64,000 bases of DNA from Candidatus Symbiobacter mobilis CR (lineage in GTDB: Bacteria > Pseudomonadota > Gammaproteobacteria > Burkholderiales > Burkholderiaceae_C), in contig NC_022576.1 of NCBI RefSeq assembly GCF_000477435.1, forward strand, positions 310,001 to 374,000. The letters run 5' to 3'. The translations under genes were made by a program, and so were the position numbers. The notes under the pieces were generated by a model. That model searched no databases and was not told where the DNA came from. It saw nothing but the letters and a program-made list of their open reading frames with translations. Shown here piece by piece: positions 44,556 through 55,853 of the stretch. Within the stretch, counting starts at the first letter, position 1. Every line of letters starts with the position of its first letter.

Positions 44556-46985
44556 ATGAAGTTGCTGCTGCACGTCTTCTTGGCTGTGCTGGTCTCTGCC
44601 ATCGTTGCCGTGGTGGTTGCCGTCTATGCCTACCTGGGTGGCAAGATGCCCCAACGAGCGGGGCACCAGACGCTGCCCGGGCTGCTCAAACCGGTAGAGA
44701 TTCGCTATGACGAGCGAGGAATCCCTCATATCCACGCAGAAAACCAGGCCGATCTCTACCGTGCGCTCGGGTATGTCCATGCCCAAGATCGCCTGTTCCA
44801 GATGGAAATGGCTCGTCGCCTTGCGCGCGGGGAGCTTTCCGAAATTCTGGGGCCAACGTGGATACGCACGGATCGGCTCTATCGCACGCTAGGGCTGCGT
44901 GAGAACGCCGAGCAGGTCGTTGCTGGTTTGGACAGGCAACATCCTGCCGTGTTGGCCCAACTGGCGTATCTGGATGGCGTCAATCAATTCCAAAGCTCGC
45001 ACCCTGCGCCGATGGAGTTCGACTGGCTCGGTATCCCCAAGCGCGAATTCACCCTGGTCGACACCATGGCAGTGTGGGGCTCGCTGGCCTTTGCCCATGC
45101 TGTGTCGTTCCAGACTGCACCCGTCCTGACGTATATCCGGGACAACCTGGGCGCGGCGTATCTGCAAGTCTTCGACCTGGAATGGAACCCCATGGGCGTA
45201 TTGCGCAAGCCCGAGCCGGAGGATGCCAGCGCGGCCCGCTGGACTGCGTGGAGCCAGCTTGCCGGGATGGCCCGCGAGACCCAGGAAAAGTTGGGCTGGT
45301 TCGAGGGGAGCAATGGTTGGGTGATTGCCGGGGAGCGCACGGAAAGCGGGGCGCCGCTGTTGGCTGGCGATCCGCACATGGGGTACGCATTGCCATCGCA
45401 GTGGTACGAGGCACACCTCAGCGCTCCTGGCTTCGAGCTGCATGGGCATTTTCATGCGCTGATGGCCCATGCGCTGCTCGGCCACAACAGCCACTTTGCC
45501 TGGACACTGACCATGTTTCAGAACGACGACATGGATTTGATCCGGGAAGCGATTCATCCTGAAAACCCGGATCAGGTATGGTTCCGTGACGGCTGGGTAG
45601 ATATGCCGGTGCGGGAAGAAGTGATCGTCGTCAAAGGGGCCAATCCGGTGACGGTGGATGTGCAGCGCTCCCCCCATGGCCCGCTTGTGACCAGTGCTTT
45701 GCCGGGTCAAGCACCGGAAAACACGGCCTTGTCGATGTGGTGGACGTATTGGGAAGCGGAAAACCAGTTGCTCCATGCCTACCACGAGCTCAATCGCGCA
45801 GATACCCTAGCCAAGGCCCGCGCTGCCGCCAGCAAGATCCATGCGCCGGGCGTACACATCCTGTGGGCCAACGCCGACGGCGATATCGGCTGGTGGGCTG
45901 CTGCCCGGCTACCGATTCGCCCCCTGGAGGTACAGCCTGCTTTCGTGCTCGACGGCACGGACGGCAGCGCGGAAAAGCTCGGGTTCTACCGATTCGAGGA
46001 CAACCCGCAGGAAGAAAACCCGCCGCGTGGCTACATCCTCTCGGCAAACCAGCAGCCTACATCGGTCAGTGGAGTGCCGATACCGGGGTACTACAGCCCG
46101 CCAGACCGAGCGAGGGTGCTGGACGACAAGCTGCTCGACGAGTCCCTTGCGTGGAACCTCGTCAAAACCCAGGAGTTGCAGATGGGTACCCAGTCTGTCT
46201 ACCCCTTGCGGGTGTTGCACCCGTTGCTGGAAGAGTTGTACGAAGTGGTGCAAGACCCCCTCGAACGGTCGGTGCTGGACAGCCTGTCGCAGTGGAACGG
46301 GGACTATTCCACCCTCAACATCCCGCCGACGGTGTACTCGCAATTCACGTTCGAGCTGGTTCGAGCGGCGATGGCGGATGAATTGGGGCCGGAAATGTTT
46401 GCCCTGTTGCGGCAGACCCGCGCACTCGATCACGCCCTACCCAAACTGGCTGAGGATGCGGAATCCCCGTGGTGGGACGACCACCGCACGCCGGAGACCG
46501 AAACCCGCGCAGACATCATCGCCAAAGCCTGGCGCGCATCTTCTGCGCATTTGCGCAAAGTGCTGGGCAAGAGCCCGAATGGTTGGGGTTGGGGCATGGC
46601 GCACACCATCACCTTCGCGCACCCCTTGGCAGACATCGTGCCGATGGGCCGTTGGCTCAATGTAGGCCCTTTTTCCGCGCCTGGCGGGCGTGAAGTCCCC
46701 AACCAGATGGCGACCCCCATCGGCCCCGCGCCCTGGAAAGTCAGCATAGGCCCTTCGACGCGACGGGTGGTCGATTTTGGGGAGCGCACACGCGCCGTCG
46801 ATTTGCTTTCTGTAGGGCAAAGCGGCGTTTGGTCAGACCGGCATTACGCTGACCAGGCAGCAGCTTTCGTAGTAGGCGGATACATGCCACAGTACGTCGA
46901 AGACCGCGATGTGCTGACCAATACGCGCAGCATCCTGTTGCTGTACCCACGGGTTGCCGCGCCGGTGGCTTCAGCCGGGCATTGA
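44556..46985 (+). CDS. Penicillin amidase-family (Ntn hydrolase) acylase
   Basis: An 809-residue precursor with an N-terminal hydrophobic segment (HVFLAVLVSAIVAVVVAVYA) that acts as signal or anchor. The alpha-chain region has IRYDERGIPHIHAEN and ALGYVHAQDRLFQMEMARR. The nucleophile Ser252 is in EGSNGWVIAG, the self-cleavage site giving alpha and beta chains. LLAGDPHMGYALPSQWYEAHL and the beta-chain Asn region follow. Family members hydrolyse penicillins, cephalosporin side chains or acyl-homoserine lactones; which one cannot be read here. It stands alone between the cyd operon and rimO. Confidence 0.9.
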   Translation: MKLLLHVFLAVLVSAIVAVVVAVYAYLGGKMPQRAGHQTLPGLLKPVEIRYDERGIPHIHAENQADLYRALGYVHAQDRLFQMEMARRLARGELSEILGPTWIRTDRLYRTLGLRENAEQVVAGLDRQHPAVLAQLAYLDGVNQFQSSHPAPMEFDWLGIPKREFTLVDTMAVWGSLAFAHAVSFQTAPVLTYIRDNLGAAYLQVFDLEWNPMGVLRKPEPEDASAARWTAWSQLAGMARETQEKLGWFEGSNGWVIAGERTESGAPLLAGDPHMGYALPSQWYEAHLSAPGFELHGHFHALMAHALLGHNSHFAWTLTMFQNDDMDLIREAIHPENPDQVWFRDGWVDMPVREEVIVVKGANPVTVDVQRSPHGPLVTSALPGQAPENTALSMWWTYWEAENQLLHAYHELNRADTLAKARAAASKIHAPGVHILWANADGDIGWWAAARLPIRPLEVQPAFVLDGTDGSAEKLGFYRFEDNPQEENPPRGYILSANQQPTSVSGVPIPGYYSPPDRARVLDDKLLDESLAWNLVKTQELQMGTQSVYPLRVLHPLLEELYEVVQDPLERSVLDSLSQWNGDYSTLNIPPTVYSQFTFELVRAAMADELGPEMFALLRQTRALDHALPKLAEDAESPWWDDHRTPETETRADIIAKAWRASSAHLRKVLGKSPNGWGWGMAHTITFAHPLADIVPMGRWLNVGPFSAPGGREVPNQMATPIGPAPWKVSIGPSTRRVVDFGERTRAVDLLSVGQSGVWSDRHYADQAAAFVVGGYMPQYVEDRDVLTNTRSILLLYPRVAAPVASAGH

Positions 46986-47118
46986 TGGGTGAGGGGCAAG
47001 GGTCAGAAGGTGCTGGGGATGGTCAGCCGTACTCTTCCTCCAGAAGTCCGGGCATCACCGAATCACCACGCATTCGGCAATGGATTCCCGTTTTTTTCTA
47101 GGATGAACGACCCTCTCC

Positions 47119-48507
47119 TCAGGGCTGCGCAATCAGCGCGCCATCCCGAACGTCGATGATGCGTGCCTTGACGAATTCCCCGGCATGCAAGGATGTGCTG
47201 ATTTTGGAAGGGGGTAGCAGGCGGACGATGCCGTCGATCTCCGGGGAGTCCGCATAGGTCCTGCCTAGAGCGCCTTTTTTGCCCATCGACCACGAGCGGT
47301 CGATCAGCACTTGCATGATGCTACCAATCCGCTGTTCACGCAGTTCTTCCGCAATGGTTTGCGCTACCTGGATGAAGCGAAGTCGGCGTTCCTCCCGCAC
47401 TGAGGGGGGGAGCATTCCAGGCAAGGCATTGGCTGCTGCGCCGGGTACGTCGCTGTAGGCAAAGCTCCCTGCATGGTCGATCCGGGCTTGTCGCAGGAAG
47501 GACAGCAAGTCCTCGAATTCCTCTTCGGTTTCACCGGGAAAGCCGACGATGAACGTGCTCCGCAACGCGAGTTGCGGGCATTCGCGGCGCCATTGCGCGA
47601 TGCGTTCGAGCATGGCTTCTCCGCTGGCAGGGCGCTGCATTCTGCGCAATACGGCGGGGTGGCTGTGTTGGAAGGGAACGTCCAGATACGGCAGGATGTG
47701 CCCTGCCACCATTGCTGGCAGGAGTGCGTCCACGCTGGGGTAGGGGTAGACGTAGTGCAGGCGCACCCAGGCCCCGTAGGGCGCTGCCATCGTTCCCAGC
47801 GTACGCACCAGTTCGACCAACTGCGTGCGAAGGGGGCGGCCTTCCCAGAATCCTGTGCGGTGGCGTACATCCACTCCATACGCTCCAGTGTCCTGGCTCA
47901 CGACCAGAAGCTCCTTCACGCCGGAATCGAATAGCGCACGGGCTTCTTGCAAGATGTCGCCGATGGCGCGGGAGACCAGGCGCCCACGCATCGAGGGGAT
48001 GATGCAGAAGGTGCAGTGATGATTACAGCCTTCGCTGATCTTGATGTAAGCATAGTGCCTAGGGGTGAGTTTGATGCCTACCGGGCGCATCGCCAACTCG
48101 GCATCGGGGCCGGTGGCCGTGGGCAGGGGAAGGTGCGCATGCACGGCATCAAGCACCGCCAGTGTCTGCTGGGGGCCAGTGACGGCGAGCACCTTGGGAT
48201 GGCGTTCGTGAACCCAGCGCTTGCCGGAAGTGCCGACCTTTGCGCCCAAACACCCCGTGACGATCACCTTGCCGTTGTCGGAAAGGGCTTGGGCGATGGT
48301 GTCGAGGCTTTCTTCCACCGCGTCATCGATGAACCCGCAGGTGTTGACGATGACCAGATCGGCATCGCCGAAGGATTGGCAGGTGCGGTACCCCTCGGCA
48401 GTGAGCCGGGTCAGGATAGCCTCGGAATCGTGGAGTGCCTTGGGGCAACCGAGGCTGGCGAAAGCAATGGCGGGCGGGGGGGAGAGCTGGGTTTTGGGGG
48501 CAGTCAT
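47119..48507 (-). CDS. rimO: Ribosomal protein S12 methylthiotransferase RimO
   Basis: A radical-SAM enzyme that adds a methylthio group to Asp89 of ribosomal protein S12. ATG 48507 yields 462 residues. The N-terminal UPF0004 domain carries three cysteines for one cluster ([29 protein letters not shown]). The radical-SAM motif is [17 protein letters not shown], and a C-terminal TRAM domain follows ([29 protein letters not shown]). The Asp/Ser-rich SPEIDG pattern separates RimO from MiaB. It is divergent from flhD. Confidence 0.95.
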   Translation of the reverse strand: MTAPKTQLSPPPAIAFASLGCPKALHDSEAILTRLTAEGYRTCQSFGDADLVIVNTCGFIDDAVEESLDTIAQALSDNGKVIVTGCLGAKVGTSGKRWVHERHPKVLAVTGPQQTLAVLDAVHAHLPLPTATGPDAELAMRPVGIKLTPRHYAYIKISEGCNHHCTFCIIPSMRGRLVSRAIGDILQEARALFDSGVKELLVVSQDTGAYGVDVRHRTGFWEGRPLRTQLVELVRTLGTMAAPYGAWVRLHYVYPYPSVDALLPAMVAGHILPYLDVPFQHSHPAVLRRMQRPASGEAMLERIAQWRRECPQLALRSTFIVGFPGETEEEFEDLLSFLRQARIDHAGSFAYSDVPGAAANALPGMLPPSVREERRLRFIQVAQTIAEELREQRIGSIMQVLIDRSWSMGKKGALGRTYADSPEIDGIVRLLPPSKISTSLHAGEFVKARIIDVRDGALIAQP

Positions 48508-48695
48508 CCGAGGGCAGAGAGTAAGGAAAAAGGGAGGGCAGGGGACATCTTGTAGGAATTTGCCTGACACGACAGGGCTGCCAGGACGACATAGAGCTTA
48601 TCCAAAGGCCGATTCAAGGTGAACGGGCTTCCCTTCAGAATTCGCTCCATGGTGATCGACGAATGCAACGCAACAATTTGAACGTGGAGCCGGAA

Positions 48696-49022
48696 ATGAA
48701 CGACGAACAACTGACCCAAGAGATCCGTGACGCCAATCTGTCCTACCTGATGCTGGCGCAAAACATCATCCGCAAGGACAAGGCCGAAGCGTTATTTCGG
48801 TTGGGGGTCTCCGAAGAAGCCGCCGATTTGATCGCGATGCTGTCCCCGGCACAGATTCTGAAGATTGCTTCCAGCCCGATGCTGTTGTGCCGATTCCGCG
48901 TCGATGACGACGTCGTATGGGGGTTGCTGACGAACCATGCTCCCAGCAAGATCAACAACGAATCGACCACCAAGCTCCATGCCAGTATCTTGATGGCTGG
49001 CAAGTACGCCCAGGCTCTCTGA
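48696..49022 (+). CDS. flhD: Flagellar master regulator subunit FlhD
   Basis: FlhD forms the FlhD4C2 complex that activates class II flagellar genes. ATG 48696 has GGAG upstream and gives 108 residues: NDEQLTQEIRDANLSYLMLA, then KAEALFRLGVSEEAADLI and CRFRVDDDVVW, all family segments. An earlier ATG at 48663 would add 11 residues with no clear ribosome site. flhC follows after 58 bases. The pair sits beside the chemotaxis operon, converging with cheB. Confidence 0.94.
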   Translation: MNDEQLTQEIRDANLSYLMLAQNIIRKDKAEALFRLGVSEEAADLIAMLSPAQILKIASSPMLLCRFRVDDDVVWGLLTNHAPSKINNESTTKLHASILMAGKYAQAL

Positions 49023-49080
49023 TTCACCTTCCTTCCTATTCCCCACTTTCCTCTCATTTCCCAGGATTCAGGAGAACGCC

Positions 49081-49632
49081 ATGACCGCAGCAGCAGTAGC
49101 CACCAAGAGCGTGTGGAACGATTCCCGGCAAGTGGAGCGCGCCGTTGCGCTCATCCAGCTTGGCGCGCGCTTGCAGGTGTTGGAAAGCGAAACGGATCTT
49201 TCCTACGAGCGGCTGCTGCGGCTGTACAAGGAAGTGGCAGGGCGTTCACCTTCCAAAGGGCAATTGCCTTTTTCCACGGACTGGTTTCTGACCTGGCAGC
49301 CCAATATCCATTCCTCCCTGTTTGCGAATATCCACGCATACCTGAGCAAGGTCAGTGCGTTGGACGACGTGGACGCACTGATGAAGGCCTTTCGCTTGTA
49401 CAAGGAACAGATTGAACAGTGCGGGATGGAACCACAGTTGTCCATCACCCGGGCGTGGCGCTTGGTGAAATTCCTTGATGCCAAAATGCTGTCGATGACG
49501 AAGTGCAGCAAGTGTGGGGGCCACTTTGTGACCGAGCCGTACGAAAACGCCCGGCACTACGAATGCGGCCTATGCACCCCTCCAGCGCGGGCTGGCAAAG
49601 GGGCCACCTCAGGTGGGATTCAGTTGCACTGA
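49081..49632 (+). CDS. flhC: Flagellar master regulator subunit FlhC
   Basis: FlhC gives the FlhDC complex its DNA specificity. The 183-residue protein has the N-terminal helical part (QVERAVALIQLGARLQVLES, then RLLRLYKEVAGRSPSKGQLP, FSTDWFLTW). Its C-terminal zinc site has four cysteines in CSKCGGHFV and YECGLC. GGAG stands upstream of the ATG. Together with flhD it makes the strain likely to be flagellated, although no flagellar structural genes are in the window. Confidence 0.95.
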   Translation: MTAAAVATKSVWNDSRQVERAVALIQLGARLQVLESETDLSYERLLRLYKEVAGRSPSKGQLPFSTDWFLTWQPNIHSSLFANIHAYLSKVSALDDVDALMKAFRLYKEQIEQCGMEPQLSITRAWRLVKFLDAKMLSMTKCSKCGGHFVTEPYENARHYECGLCTPPARAGKGATSGGIQLH

Positions 49633-49702
49633 TTGCTTTGCGGCGCAATGTGCATGCAGATTCGGCACGCAGCAATAGGCCAATGCACATGCAGCAGCGT
49701 GC

Positions 49703-50770
49703 TTACCGCACCATCACGCCTGAAAGCTGCTGCATGATTTCCCGGCTGATTTGTTGTAGCGGAACCGAACGTTCCACTCCTCCGCGTTTGACGGCTTCCT
49801 TGGGCATGCCGTACACGACGCAGCTTGCCTCATCCTGACCCAGGGTTTGCGCGCCTGCTTTGCGCATTTCCAGCAGCCCCACAGCGCCATCGTCGCCCAT
49901 TCCGGTCATGATGATCCCCAAAGCGTTGGGACCTGCACACTTGGCTACGGAACGGAACAGCACGTCCACGGAAGGGCGATGGCGGTTGACGAGCGGGCCA
50001 TTGAGCACTTCCACGTAGTACTGCGCACCGGTACGGCGCAACACCATGTGCTTGCCACCCGGGGCAATCAGCGCTCGGCTGTTGATGACCCGGTCGTTGT
50101 TTTGCGCTTCCTTGACTTCGATCTGGCACAACCCATTGAGGCGCTCCGCAAAGGCTGCGGTGAATTTTTCGGGCATGTGCTGGACGATGACGATTCCCGG
50201 CGTGACCCGGGGCAGATCGACGAGGACCACTTCCAGTGCTTGCGTTCCACCTGTCGATGTGCCGATCGCGATGACCCGATCGGTAGTCTGGATCATGGCA
50301 GAGTGTTTGCCAGCAGCCGGCATGATGACATCGGCAGAATGCTTGGCCGTGACGGCCAGAGCTTTGACATTGGCCTTGGCTGCACCCTTGACGGTGGTGA
50401 CCATGTCGTCGCTAACGTCTTCCAGGTATTGTTTCAGCCCAATTTTGGGCTTGGTGATGATCGCCACCGCACCGGCAGCGAGCGCTGCCATGGAAGTTTC
50501 TGTTCCTGCTGTAGCCAAGGTGGAGCAAATTACGACCGGGGTAGGCCGTTCCGCCATGATTTTTTTGAGGAAGGTGATGCCATCCATGCGTGGCATTTCG
50601 ATGTCGAGCACGATGACATCGGGCCATTGCACGCTCATCCGGTTCATGGCCAGGATGGGGTCGGCTACCGCAGTCACCGTTCCGATCTCGGGATCTTCAG
50701 AAAGCAAGCCGGACAACACTTGTCGAACTACGGCCGAGTCATCGACTACCAAAACATTGATTTTGCTCAT
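49703..50770 (-). CDS. cheB: Chemotaxis protein-glutamate methylesterase/deamidase CheB
   Basis: CheB removes methyl groups from transducers when phosphorylated by CheA. ATG 50770 gives 355 residues: receiver domain ([17 protein letters not shown], phospho-Asp in [11 protein letters not shown]), a linker, then the esterase domain with catalytic Ser in [12 protein letters not shown], His in [17 protein letters not shown] and Asp in [18 protein letters not shown]. It is the last gene of the chemotaxis operon and converges on flhC. Confidence 0.96.
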   Translation of the reverse strand: MSKINVLVVDDSAVVRQVLSGLLSEDPEIGTVTAVADPILAMNRMSVQWPDVIVLDIEMPRMDGITFLKKIMAERPTPVVICSTLATAGTETSMAALAAGAVAIITKPKIGLKQYLEDVSDDMVTTVKGAAKANVKALAVTAKHSADVIMPAAGKHSAMIQTTDRVIAIGTSTGGTQALEVVLVDLPRVTPGIVIVQHMPEKFTAAFAERLNGLCQIEVKEAQNNDRVINSRALIAPGGKHMVLRRTGAQYYVEVLNGPLVNRHRPSVDVLFRSVAKCAGPNALGIIMTGMGDDGAVGLLEMRKAGAQTLGQDEASCVVYGMPKEAVKRGGVERSVPLQQISREIMQQLSGVMVR

Positions 50771-50858
50771 CAGTACGTATGCAGGCACTTGCAGTGCCGA
50801 TCCCTTTATCCATCACATCATCCGGGACGGTCATAAGCCCGTAATGACGTACCCCGAG

Positions 50859-51371
50859 TCAATGGGAGTGCTGTTGCACGTCAAGCTCCGAGGCAATTTC
50901 TTGAGACGATGGCCGTACCTGGCGTGACCAGACATCGCCGTTGCTGACGTTGAAAATAATCTGGCGATGTCCCACGCCGAACAGGCTTTCAGTCACCACT
51001 TCGATCCCCCACTGTTGGAGCAGGGTGCGGGCAGCTTCACCGTTGCGCTGGCCTATCGTCACGACCGTCGAACGGGTTTGGCCCGGAAACATGTTGCCTC
51101 CACCAAAAATTTTGGCTTTGCACTGCTTGGGGTTGACGCCGGACGCCATGAGATCGCGAGCCATGAGCTGCAAGGCCTCGTCCCCGTAGCGCCCATCCAG
51201 TTCATCTGGTGGGGTCGCGCTGCCCCGTGAAGGCAGAAGAAAGTGGGACATGCCACCGATGCGTGCCTTCGGATGCCATAAGGTGATCGAGACGCAAGAC
51301 CCCAGGATCGTGCGGATCTGAAAGTTGGCATCTGCAACGAAAAATTCCCCCGGCTGGAGGAAGATATCCAT
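50859..51371 (-). CDS. cheD: Chemotaxis receptor glutamine deamidase CheD
   Basis: CheD deamidates specific glutamines in transducers and can be regulated by CheY-type partners. ATG 51371, with AAGGA upstream, gives 170 residues: FLQPGEFFVADANFQIRTIL, the catalytic Cys in GSCVSITLW, His in IGGMSHFLLP, and KIFGGGNMF, typical of the family. The frame extends upstream without similarity. The gene sits between cheR and cheB, a usual arrangement. Confidence 0.95.
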   Translation of the reverse strand: MDIFLQPGEFFVADANFQIRTILGSCVSITLWHPKARIGGMSHFLLPSRGSATPPDELDGRYGDEALQLMARDLMASGVNPKQCKAKIFGGGNMFPGQTRSTVVTIGQRNGEAARTLLQQWGIEVVTESLFGVGHRQIIFNVSNGDVWSRQVRPSSQEIASELDVQQHSH

Positions 51372-51393
51372 CAAATCCTTGATGCGCGCCAAT

Positions 51394-52203
51394 CTACGCT
51401 CCCTTGCGATACACCGACGGGGCAACCATTTGAACGGCCTGGCTGATGTCGTTGAGGCTTTCCGAATGGCCAATCATGAAATATCCCTTGGGCTTGATGT
51501 TCGCGATGACACGCGCCACCACTTGGCGTTTGGTTTCGTTGTTGAAGTAGATCATGACGTTGCGGAGGAAAACGACGTCAAACTGACCTAGTTCCGGAAG
51601 GGTATTGTTGAGGTTGACCTGCCGAAACGAGACATGGGTGCGCAGACTGCGATCAATCAACAAGTAGCCCTCGTATTGTCCTGTTCCTTTGCGGCAGAAC
51701 TTTTTGCGGTAGTTGTCCGGTACGTGGCGCGCCCGCTCCAAGGTATAGAGAGCACGCCGCGCACCTTCGAGTACACGGGTGCTGATGTCTGTACCCATCA
51801 CTTCCCACTGGGTGGATTGCATGCAGTCCGCGAGCACCATGGCGATGCTGTAAGCCTCTTCCCCGCTGGAACTGGCCGCACTCCACACCCGAAACATCGC
51901 TGATCTGTCGCGTTCCTGCAGCGCAAGTTTGCGCAGAAACTCGAAATGTTTGATTTCTCGAAAGAAGTATGTTTCATTGGTCGTGAGTAAGTCTACCGCC
52001 ATTTGGACTTCGTCCGGGTACTGGCCAGAACTCAGCAACTGAAAGTACTGGCCAAAGGAATCCAGGCCGTAGTGCGCCAGCCGCTTGTGCAAGCGGCCCG
52101 TAACCAAAGGTTTTTTGGCGTCTGCCATGGAAATGCCAGCTACTTCGTAAATGAAGCGCTGGAATTTCATGAATTCTGCGTCGGTGATGCTTTGTAGGGA
52201 CAC
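51394..52203 (-). CDS. cheR: Chemotaxis protein methyltransferase CheR
   Basis: CheR methylates glutamates of the transducers with SAM. An N-terminal helical domain (FQRFIYEVAGISMADAKKPL) is followed by the Rossmann methyltransferase domain: TNETYFFREIKHFEFL, WSAASSSGEEAYSIAMVL (SAM site), FDVVFLRNVMIYFN and YFMIGHSESL. It is 269 residues long. The first start is a GTG at 52203 with no strong ribosome site. It overlaps nothing and precedes cheD by 22 bases. Confidence 0.96.
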   Translation of the reverse strand: MSLQSITDAEFMKFQRFIYEVAGISMADAKKPLVTGRLHKRLAHYGLDSFGQYFQLLSSGQYPDEVQMAVDLLTTNETYFFREIKHFEFLRKLALQERDRSAMFRVWSAASSSGEEAYSIAMVLADCMQSTQWEVMGTDISTRVLEGARRALYTLERARHVPDNYRKKFCRKGTGQYEGYLLIDRSLRTHVSFRQVNLNNTLPELGQFDVVFLRNVMIYFNNETKRQVVARVIANIKPKGYFMIGHSESLNDISQAVQMVAPSVYRKGA

Positions 52204-52371
52204 GTTGGAAAAGATGCTGCGGTGCGTGGAGAAGAGCCAAGCACTACGCCCCTTGCTGCAGGCAGGCTGCTACGGTGCAAAAACGGGGTAGGGAATGTGC
52301 AGGGAATCAGGTCTGGTGGGGGCTGGCGGCGTGCTCCATGCTGCGGGGTATTGGGTATGGAGATGCGGGTA

Positions 52372-54036
52372 TCAGTAGGCAGCAGGACGCTGTGCCTTGG
52401 CAGCGTGGGTGGCGGTACGCATAGCCGTTTTGTGGAAATGGGAGGGCGTTAGCGCCGTGTGGGTAGAGGCGAGGGAGGCTGGGATTGGGTCGTGCGTGGC
52501 CAGTCGAAAAAACGAGATGATCTGCTGGAGTTGTTCTGCCTGACCACTCATTTCCTCTGCGGTAGCGGCAAGCTGCTCTGCGCTGGATGCATTTTGCTGG
52601 GTGGTTTGGTTGAGCTGTCCTACTGCAGTATTGATTTGGCTGACACCGCCGGACTGTTCCGAAGAAGCTGCGGTGATTTCCTGCACGAGGTCGGACGTTT
52701 TGCGGATGGCTGGAACGATGGCAGAGAGCAAGGCCCCGGCGGTTTCTGCCAGCGCGACGCTGTTCGTGGCGACTTCCCCGATTTCCTGCGCGGCAATTTG
52801 GCTGCGTTCGGCCAGCTTGCGGACTTCAGCGGCAACGACAGCAAAGCCTTTGCCATGCTCCCCAGCACGGGCAGCCTCAATCGCCGCATTGAGTGCGAGC
52901 AGGTTGGTTTGGGCGGCGATGTCGTCGATGATGCCAATCTTGGTGGCGATTTGTTTCATCGCTTCAACCGTGGCATTGACGGATTCCCCACCTTTTTCGG
53001 CATCTTTGGCAGCTTGGCTGGCCATGGCATCGGTCACCTTGGCGTTTTCCGTGTTGTGCGCGATGGACGCTGCCATTTCTTCCACCGATGCACTGGTCTC
53101 TTCCACGCCTGCAGCTTGTTCGCTCGCTGCCTGACTCAGGCTTTGCGCAGTGGCACTCACCTCCTCTGACGCGCTCGCCAAGGCTTGGGCGTTGCTATTG
53201 ACATCGGTCACTACCTGGGAAAGACGCGCCACCATCTCGTGCATCGCCAGCAGTACCTGCCCTGTTTCGTCTCGGGAGGGAGCATCAATCGCGACGGTCA
53301 AATCCCCTCCAGCAATCCGGTGCGTCACATCGACGGCAAAGGAGAGGGGACGAACGATGCTGGTGGTAATCCAAGTTGCCAAGAGCACGGATACCACCAG
53401 AGAAACGCCCGCGACGATCAGCATATTGCGCTGGGCGGCAGCGATTTGTACGGCCCCGTCTTGGACGCTGGCATCGGCAATGGCTGTGTTGAGATCGACG
53501 ACCTTGAGCAGGCTGGCTTCTGCCTTGTTGAAGAAGGGGCGGGCGTCGAGAAATTGTCTGTAGAAGGTGACGAACAGCGCTTTCTGGTGTTCTGGCCCGG
53601 GGTTTTTGGCCAATTCCGCAAGGGTTTCACCCAACTGTTCATCCATCCTCTTCCACTGCGCCCAGTCGACCTGAAACTCTTTCCACATGATGGTCTCTTC
53701 GGGAGTCTGGGGCAGTGGTTCGTAGATGCGGAATCCATGATCGATATTGCTCCAGGCCTTTTGGCGTAGCGCCAGTACTCCAGCAAATTCTTTGCTGGCC
53801 TGGTAGTCGTTTTCGTAGATGGCCGCTGCCAGCGTTGCAGATTTGACGGCCGTCTGGCCTTCACTGATGATCAGCAAACCATGTACCGATGGAAGGCGGA
53901 CTACACCGACTTCCGTGACGGCTTCACCGACACGGACGATTCCCCTATACCCCACAAAACTGGCCGTAGCCAGCGCAGTAAGCATCAAAGCGACGAGCAC
54001 AACAAGTTTCCACCGGATGGAAAGATCACGAAACAT
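52372..54036 (-). CDS. Methyl-accepting chemotaxis protein (4HB sensor)
   Basis: ATG 54036 (ribosome site CAGGAG) begins [18 protein letters not shown]. There are two membrane helices (about 10-30 and 188-210) around a roughly 155-residue four-helix-bundle periplasmic domain, then HAMP and a cytoplasmic signalling domain. The tip is [20 protein letters not shown], about residues 365-385. Pseudo-symmetric methylation helices contain [20 protein letters not shown] and [15 protein letters not shown]. It has 554 residues and ends RPAAY without the FTKF tail found in the other two large transducers. The ligand is unknown. Confidence 0.94.
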   Translation of the reverse strand: MFRDLSIRWKLVVLVALMLTALATASFVGYRGIVRVGEAVTEVGVVRLPSVHGLLIISEGQTAVKSATLAAAIYENDYQASKEFAGVLALRQKAWSNIDHGFRIYEPLPQTPEETIMWKEFQVDWAQWKRMDEQLGETLAELAKNPGPEHQKALFVTFYRQFLDARPFFNKAEASLLKVVDLNTAIADASVQDGAVQIAAAQRNMLIVAGVSLVVSVLLATWITTSIVRPLSFAVDVTHRIAGGDLTVAIDAPSRDETGQVLLAMHEMVARLSQVVTDVNSNAQALASASEEVSATAQSLSQAASEQAAGVEETSASVEEMAASIAHNTENAKVTDAMASQAAKDAEKGGESVNATVEAMKQIATKIGIIDDIAAQTNLLALNAAIEAARAGEHGKGFAVVAAEVRKLAERSQIAAQEIGEVATNSVALAETAGALLSAIVPAIRKTSDLVQEITAASSEQSGGVSQINTAVGQLNQTTQQNASSAEQLAATAEEMSGQAEQLQQIISFFRLATHDPIPASLASTHTALTPSHFHKTAMRTATHAAKAQRPAAY

Positions 54037-54136
54037 CGACAACTCCTGAGAGGAACAAAACAACATGCCCAGAGTACTGGACAAACCGCCGACCTAACAC
54101 TATCGATCCACCCAGCAGATACATGGCGATTAAGAA

Positions 54137-55786
54137 TCAAAATTTTGTGAACAAGGATTCGTCGAGATCTGCATGGGGGGCATGTGCTGCTGCACCGGTT
54201 TTTTTGGACGAAACAGGTGTGCGATGGGGAGCCGCAGTGCGTGGGGCCGCTTTGCGGGTAGGGTGGGATTCGGGTACATGGGAACCACCATCCACTTTGA
54301 AGAAGGTCATCGTTTGTTGCAATTGCTCGGCTTGGCCACTCATTTCCTCTGAAGTCGCAGCAAGCTCTTCTGCGCTGGAGGCGTTTTGCTGCGTGGTCTG
54401 ATTGAGCTGGCTGACGGCTGCGTTGATTTGGCCTACTCCACTGGATTGTTCTGTGGATGCTGCGGTGATCTCCTGCACCAGATCGGAAGTTTTGCGGATG
54501 TTGGGGACGATTTCCGACAACAGGCGACCGGCTTTTTCTGCCAAGGCCACACTGCTGCTTGCGACTTCTCCGATTTCTTGGGCTGCGATCTGGCTACGTT
54601 CAGCGAGCTTGCGCACTTCTGCCGCGACGACAGCAAAGCCTTTGCCGTGTTCCCCGGCGCGCGCTGCTTCGATGGCCGCATTGAGTGCGAGGAGGTTGGT
54701 TTGGGCTGCGATGTCATCAATGATGCCAATTTTGGTGGCGATCTGTTTCATTGCAGTGACTGTGGCTTCCACGGCTTCCCCACCGTCCACGGCATCCTTG
54801 GCGGCTTTGCTTGCCATGCCGTCGGTGATCTTGGCGTTTTCGGTGTTCTGCGCGATCGAAGATGTCATCTGCTCGATGGATGCGCTGGTTTCTTCGACCC
54901 CGGCAGCCTGTTCGCTGGCCGCTTGGCTGAGTGACTGCGCCGTAGCACTGACCTGTTCCGAAGCACTGGCAAGTGCCTGTGCGCCAGCGTTGACGTTGGC
55001 TACGACCTGGGTCAGTCGCTCAATCATTGCAGCCATGGCGTAGAGCATTTGGCCGGTTTCGTCTTTGTTTTTCGCATCGATGTGGACGGTTAGATCCCCA
55101 TCGGCAAGTCGGTTGACAGCTTCGAGCGCCTCCTGCACAGGGATGGTGATGCTACGTGTCAGGAACCATGCCAAGAGCAATCCCAACACCACTGCAGAAG
55201 CAGCGAGAGTAATCATCATTTGGCTGGCAGACGCGTAAGCAGCTTGCGCGGCTTCGTAGTCTGCACGGGTTCCTTGATCCTGGAATGCGACGTTGTCGTC
55301 GATGGCCGCTTGCCAGGCTTGGGATGCCGGGCGTGCATCCTTCATCAGCAAGTCGATGGCTTCTTCGTTTTTGCCCTGCAAACTCAACTCGACAACCTTG
55401 TCGTTGAGCGGCCGGGCAATTTGTGCAGTGTCCCGAATCTTGGCGCGAAATGCCTTGCCTTGTTCGCTGGCGGGCAGTTTGTTGAGTTCCTCAAAGGCAT
55501 CGTTGTACTGTGCTCGGGCGGCTTCGATAGATTTGCGCTGCACTGCCTGGGCATCGGGATCTTTCATCAACAGCAAGGTACGCAGCAAACGCTGCACATC
55601 GTTGACAGATCGAACCATTTTGGAGTTGAGGTCGATCTTGTGCATGTTGTCGTTGACGATCTCATCGAGTCGGGATTGCACGCTGGCCATGCCGTTGATT
55701 CCGACGAAAGCCAGTCCGAGCATGAGGGACAAGATGAACACAAAACCCAACGATAAACGTACGCCAATTTTCAAATTTGCAAACAT
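54137..55786 (-). CDS. Methyl-accepting chemotaxis protein (4HB sensor, FTKF tail)
   Basis: ATG 55786 starts [18 protein letters not shown]. Membrane helices lie at about 10-30 and 190-212, with a helical periplasmic domain between them, then HAMP and the signalling domain ([20 protein letters not shown], then [20 protein letters not shown]). It has 549 residues. The C-terminal tail, after a Pro/Thr/Ala linker, is [10 protein letters not shown], almost the same as in the poly-HAMP transducer. This may serve as a tether for CheR or CheB. It follows cheW by 67 bases. Confidence 0.94.
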   Translation of the reverse strand: MFANLKIGVRLSLGFVFILSLMLGLAFVGINGMASVQSRLDEIVNDNMHKIDLNSKMVRSVNDVQRLLRTLLLMKDPDAQAVQRKSIEAARAQYNDAFEELNKLPASEQGKAFRAKIRDTAQIARPLNDKVVELSLQGKNEEAIDLLMKDARPASQAWQAAIDDNVAFQDQGTRADYEAAQAAYASASQMMITLAASAVVLGLLLAWFLTRSITIPVQEALEAVNRLADGDLTVHIDAKNKDETGQMLYAMAAMIERLTQVVANVNAGAQALASASEQVSATAQSLSQAASEQAAGVEETSASIEQMTSSIAQNTENAKITDGMASKAAKDAVDGGEAVEATVTAMKQIATKIGIIDDIAAQTNLLALNAAIEAARAGEHGKGFAVVAAEVRKLAERSQIAAQEIGEVASSSVALAEKAGRLLSEIVPNIRKTSDLVQEITAASTEQSSGVGQINAAVSQLNQTTQQNASSAEELAATSEEMSGQAEQLQQTMTFFKVDGGSHVPESHPTRKAAPRTAAPHRTPVSSKKTGAAAHAPHADLDESLFTKF

Positions 55787-55853
55787 GATGTTTCTCCAAA
55801 ACAAGATGCACCCGAAAAGGGTGCATCCGGAACAGTAGGACAGTCTCTTGGTC

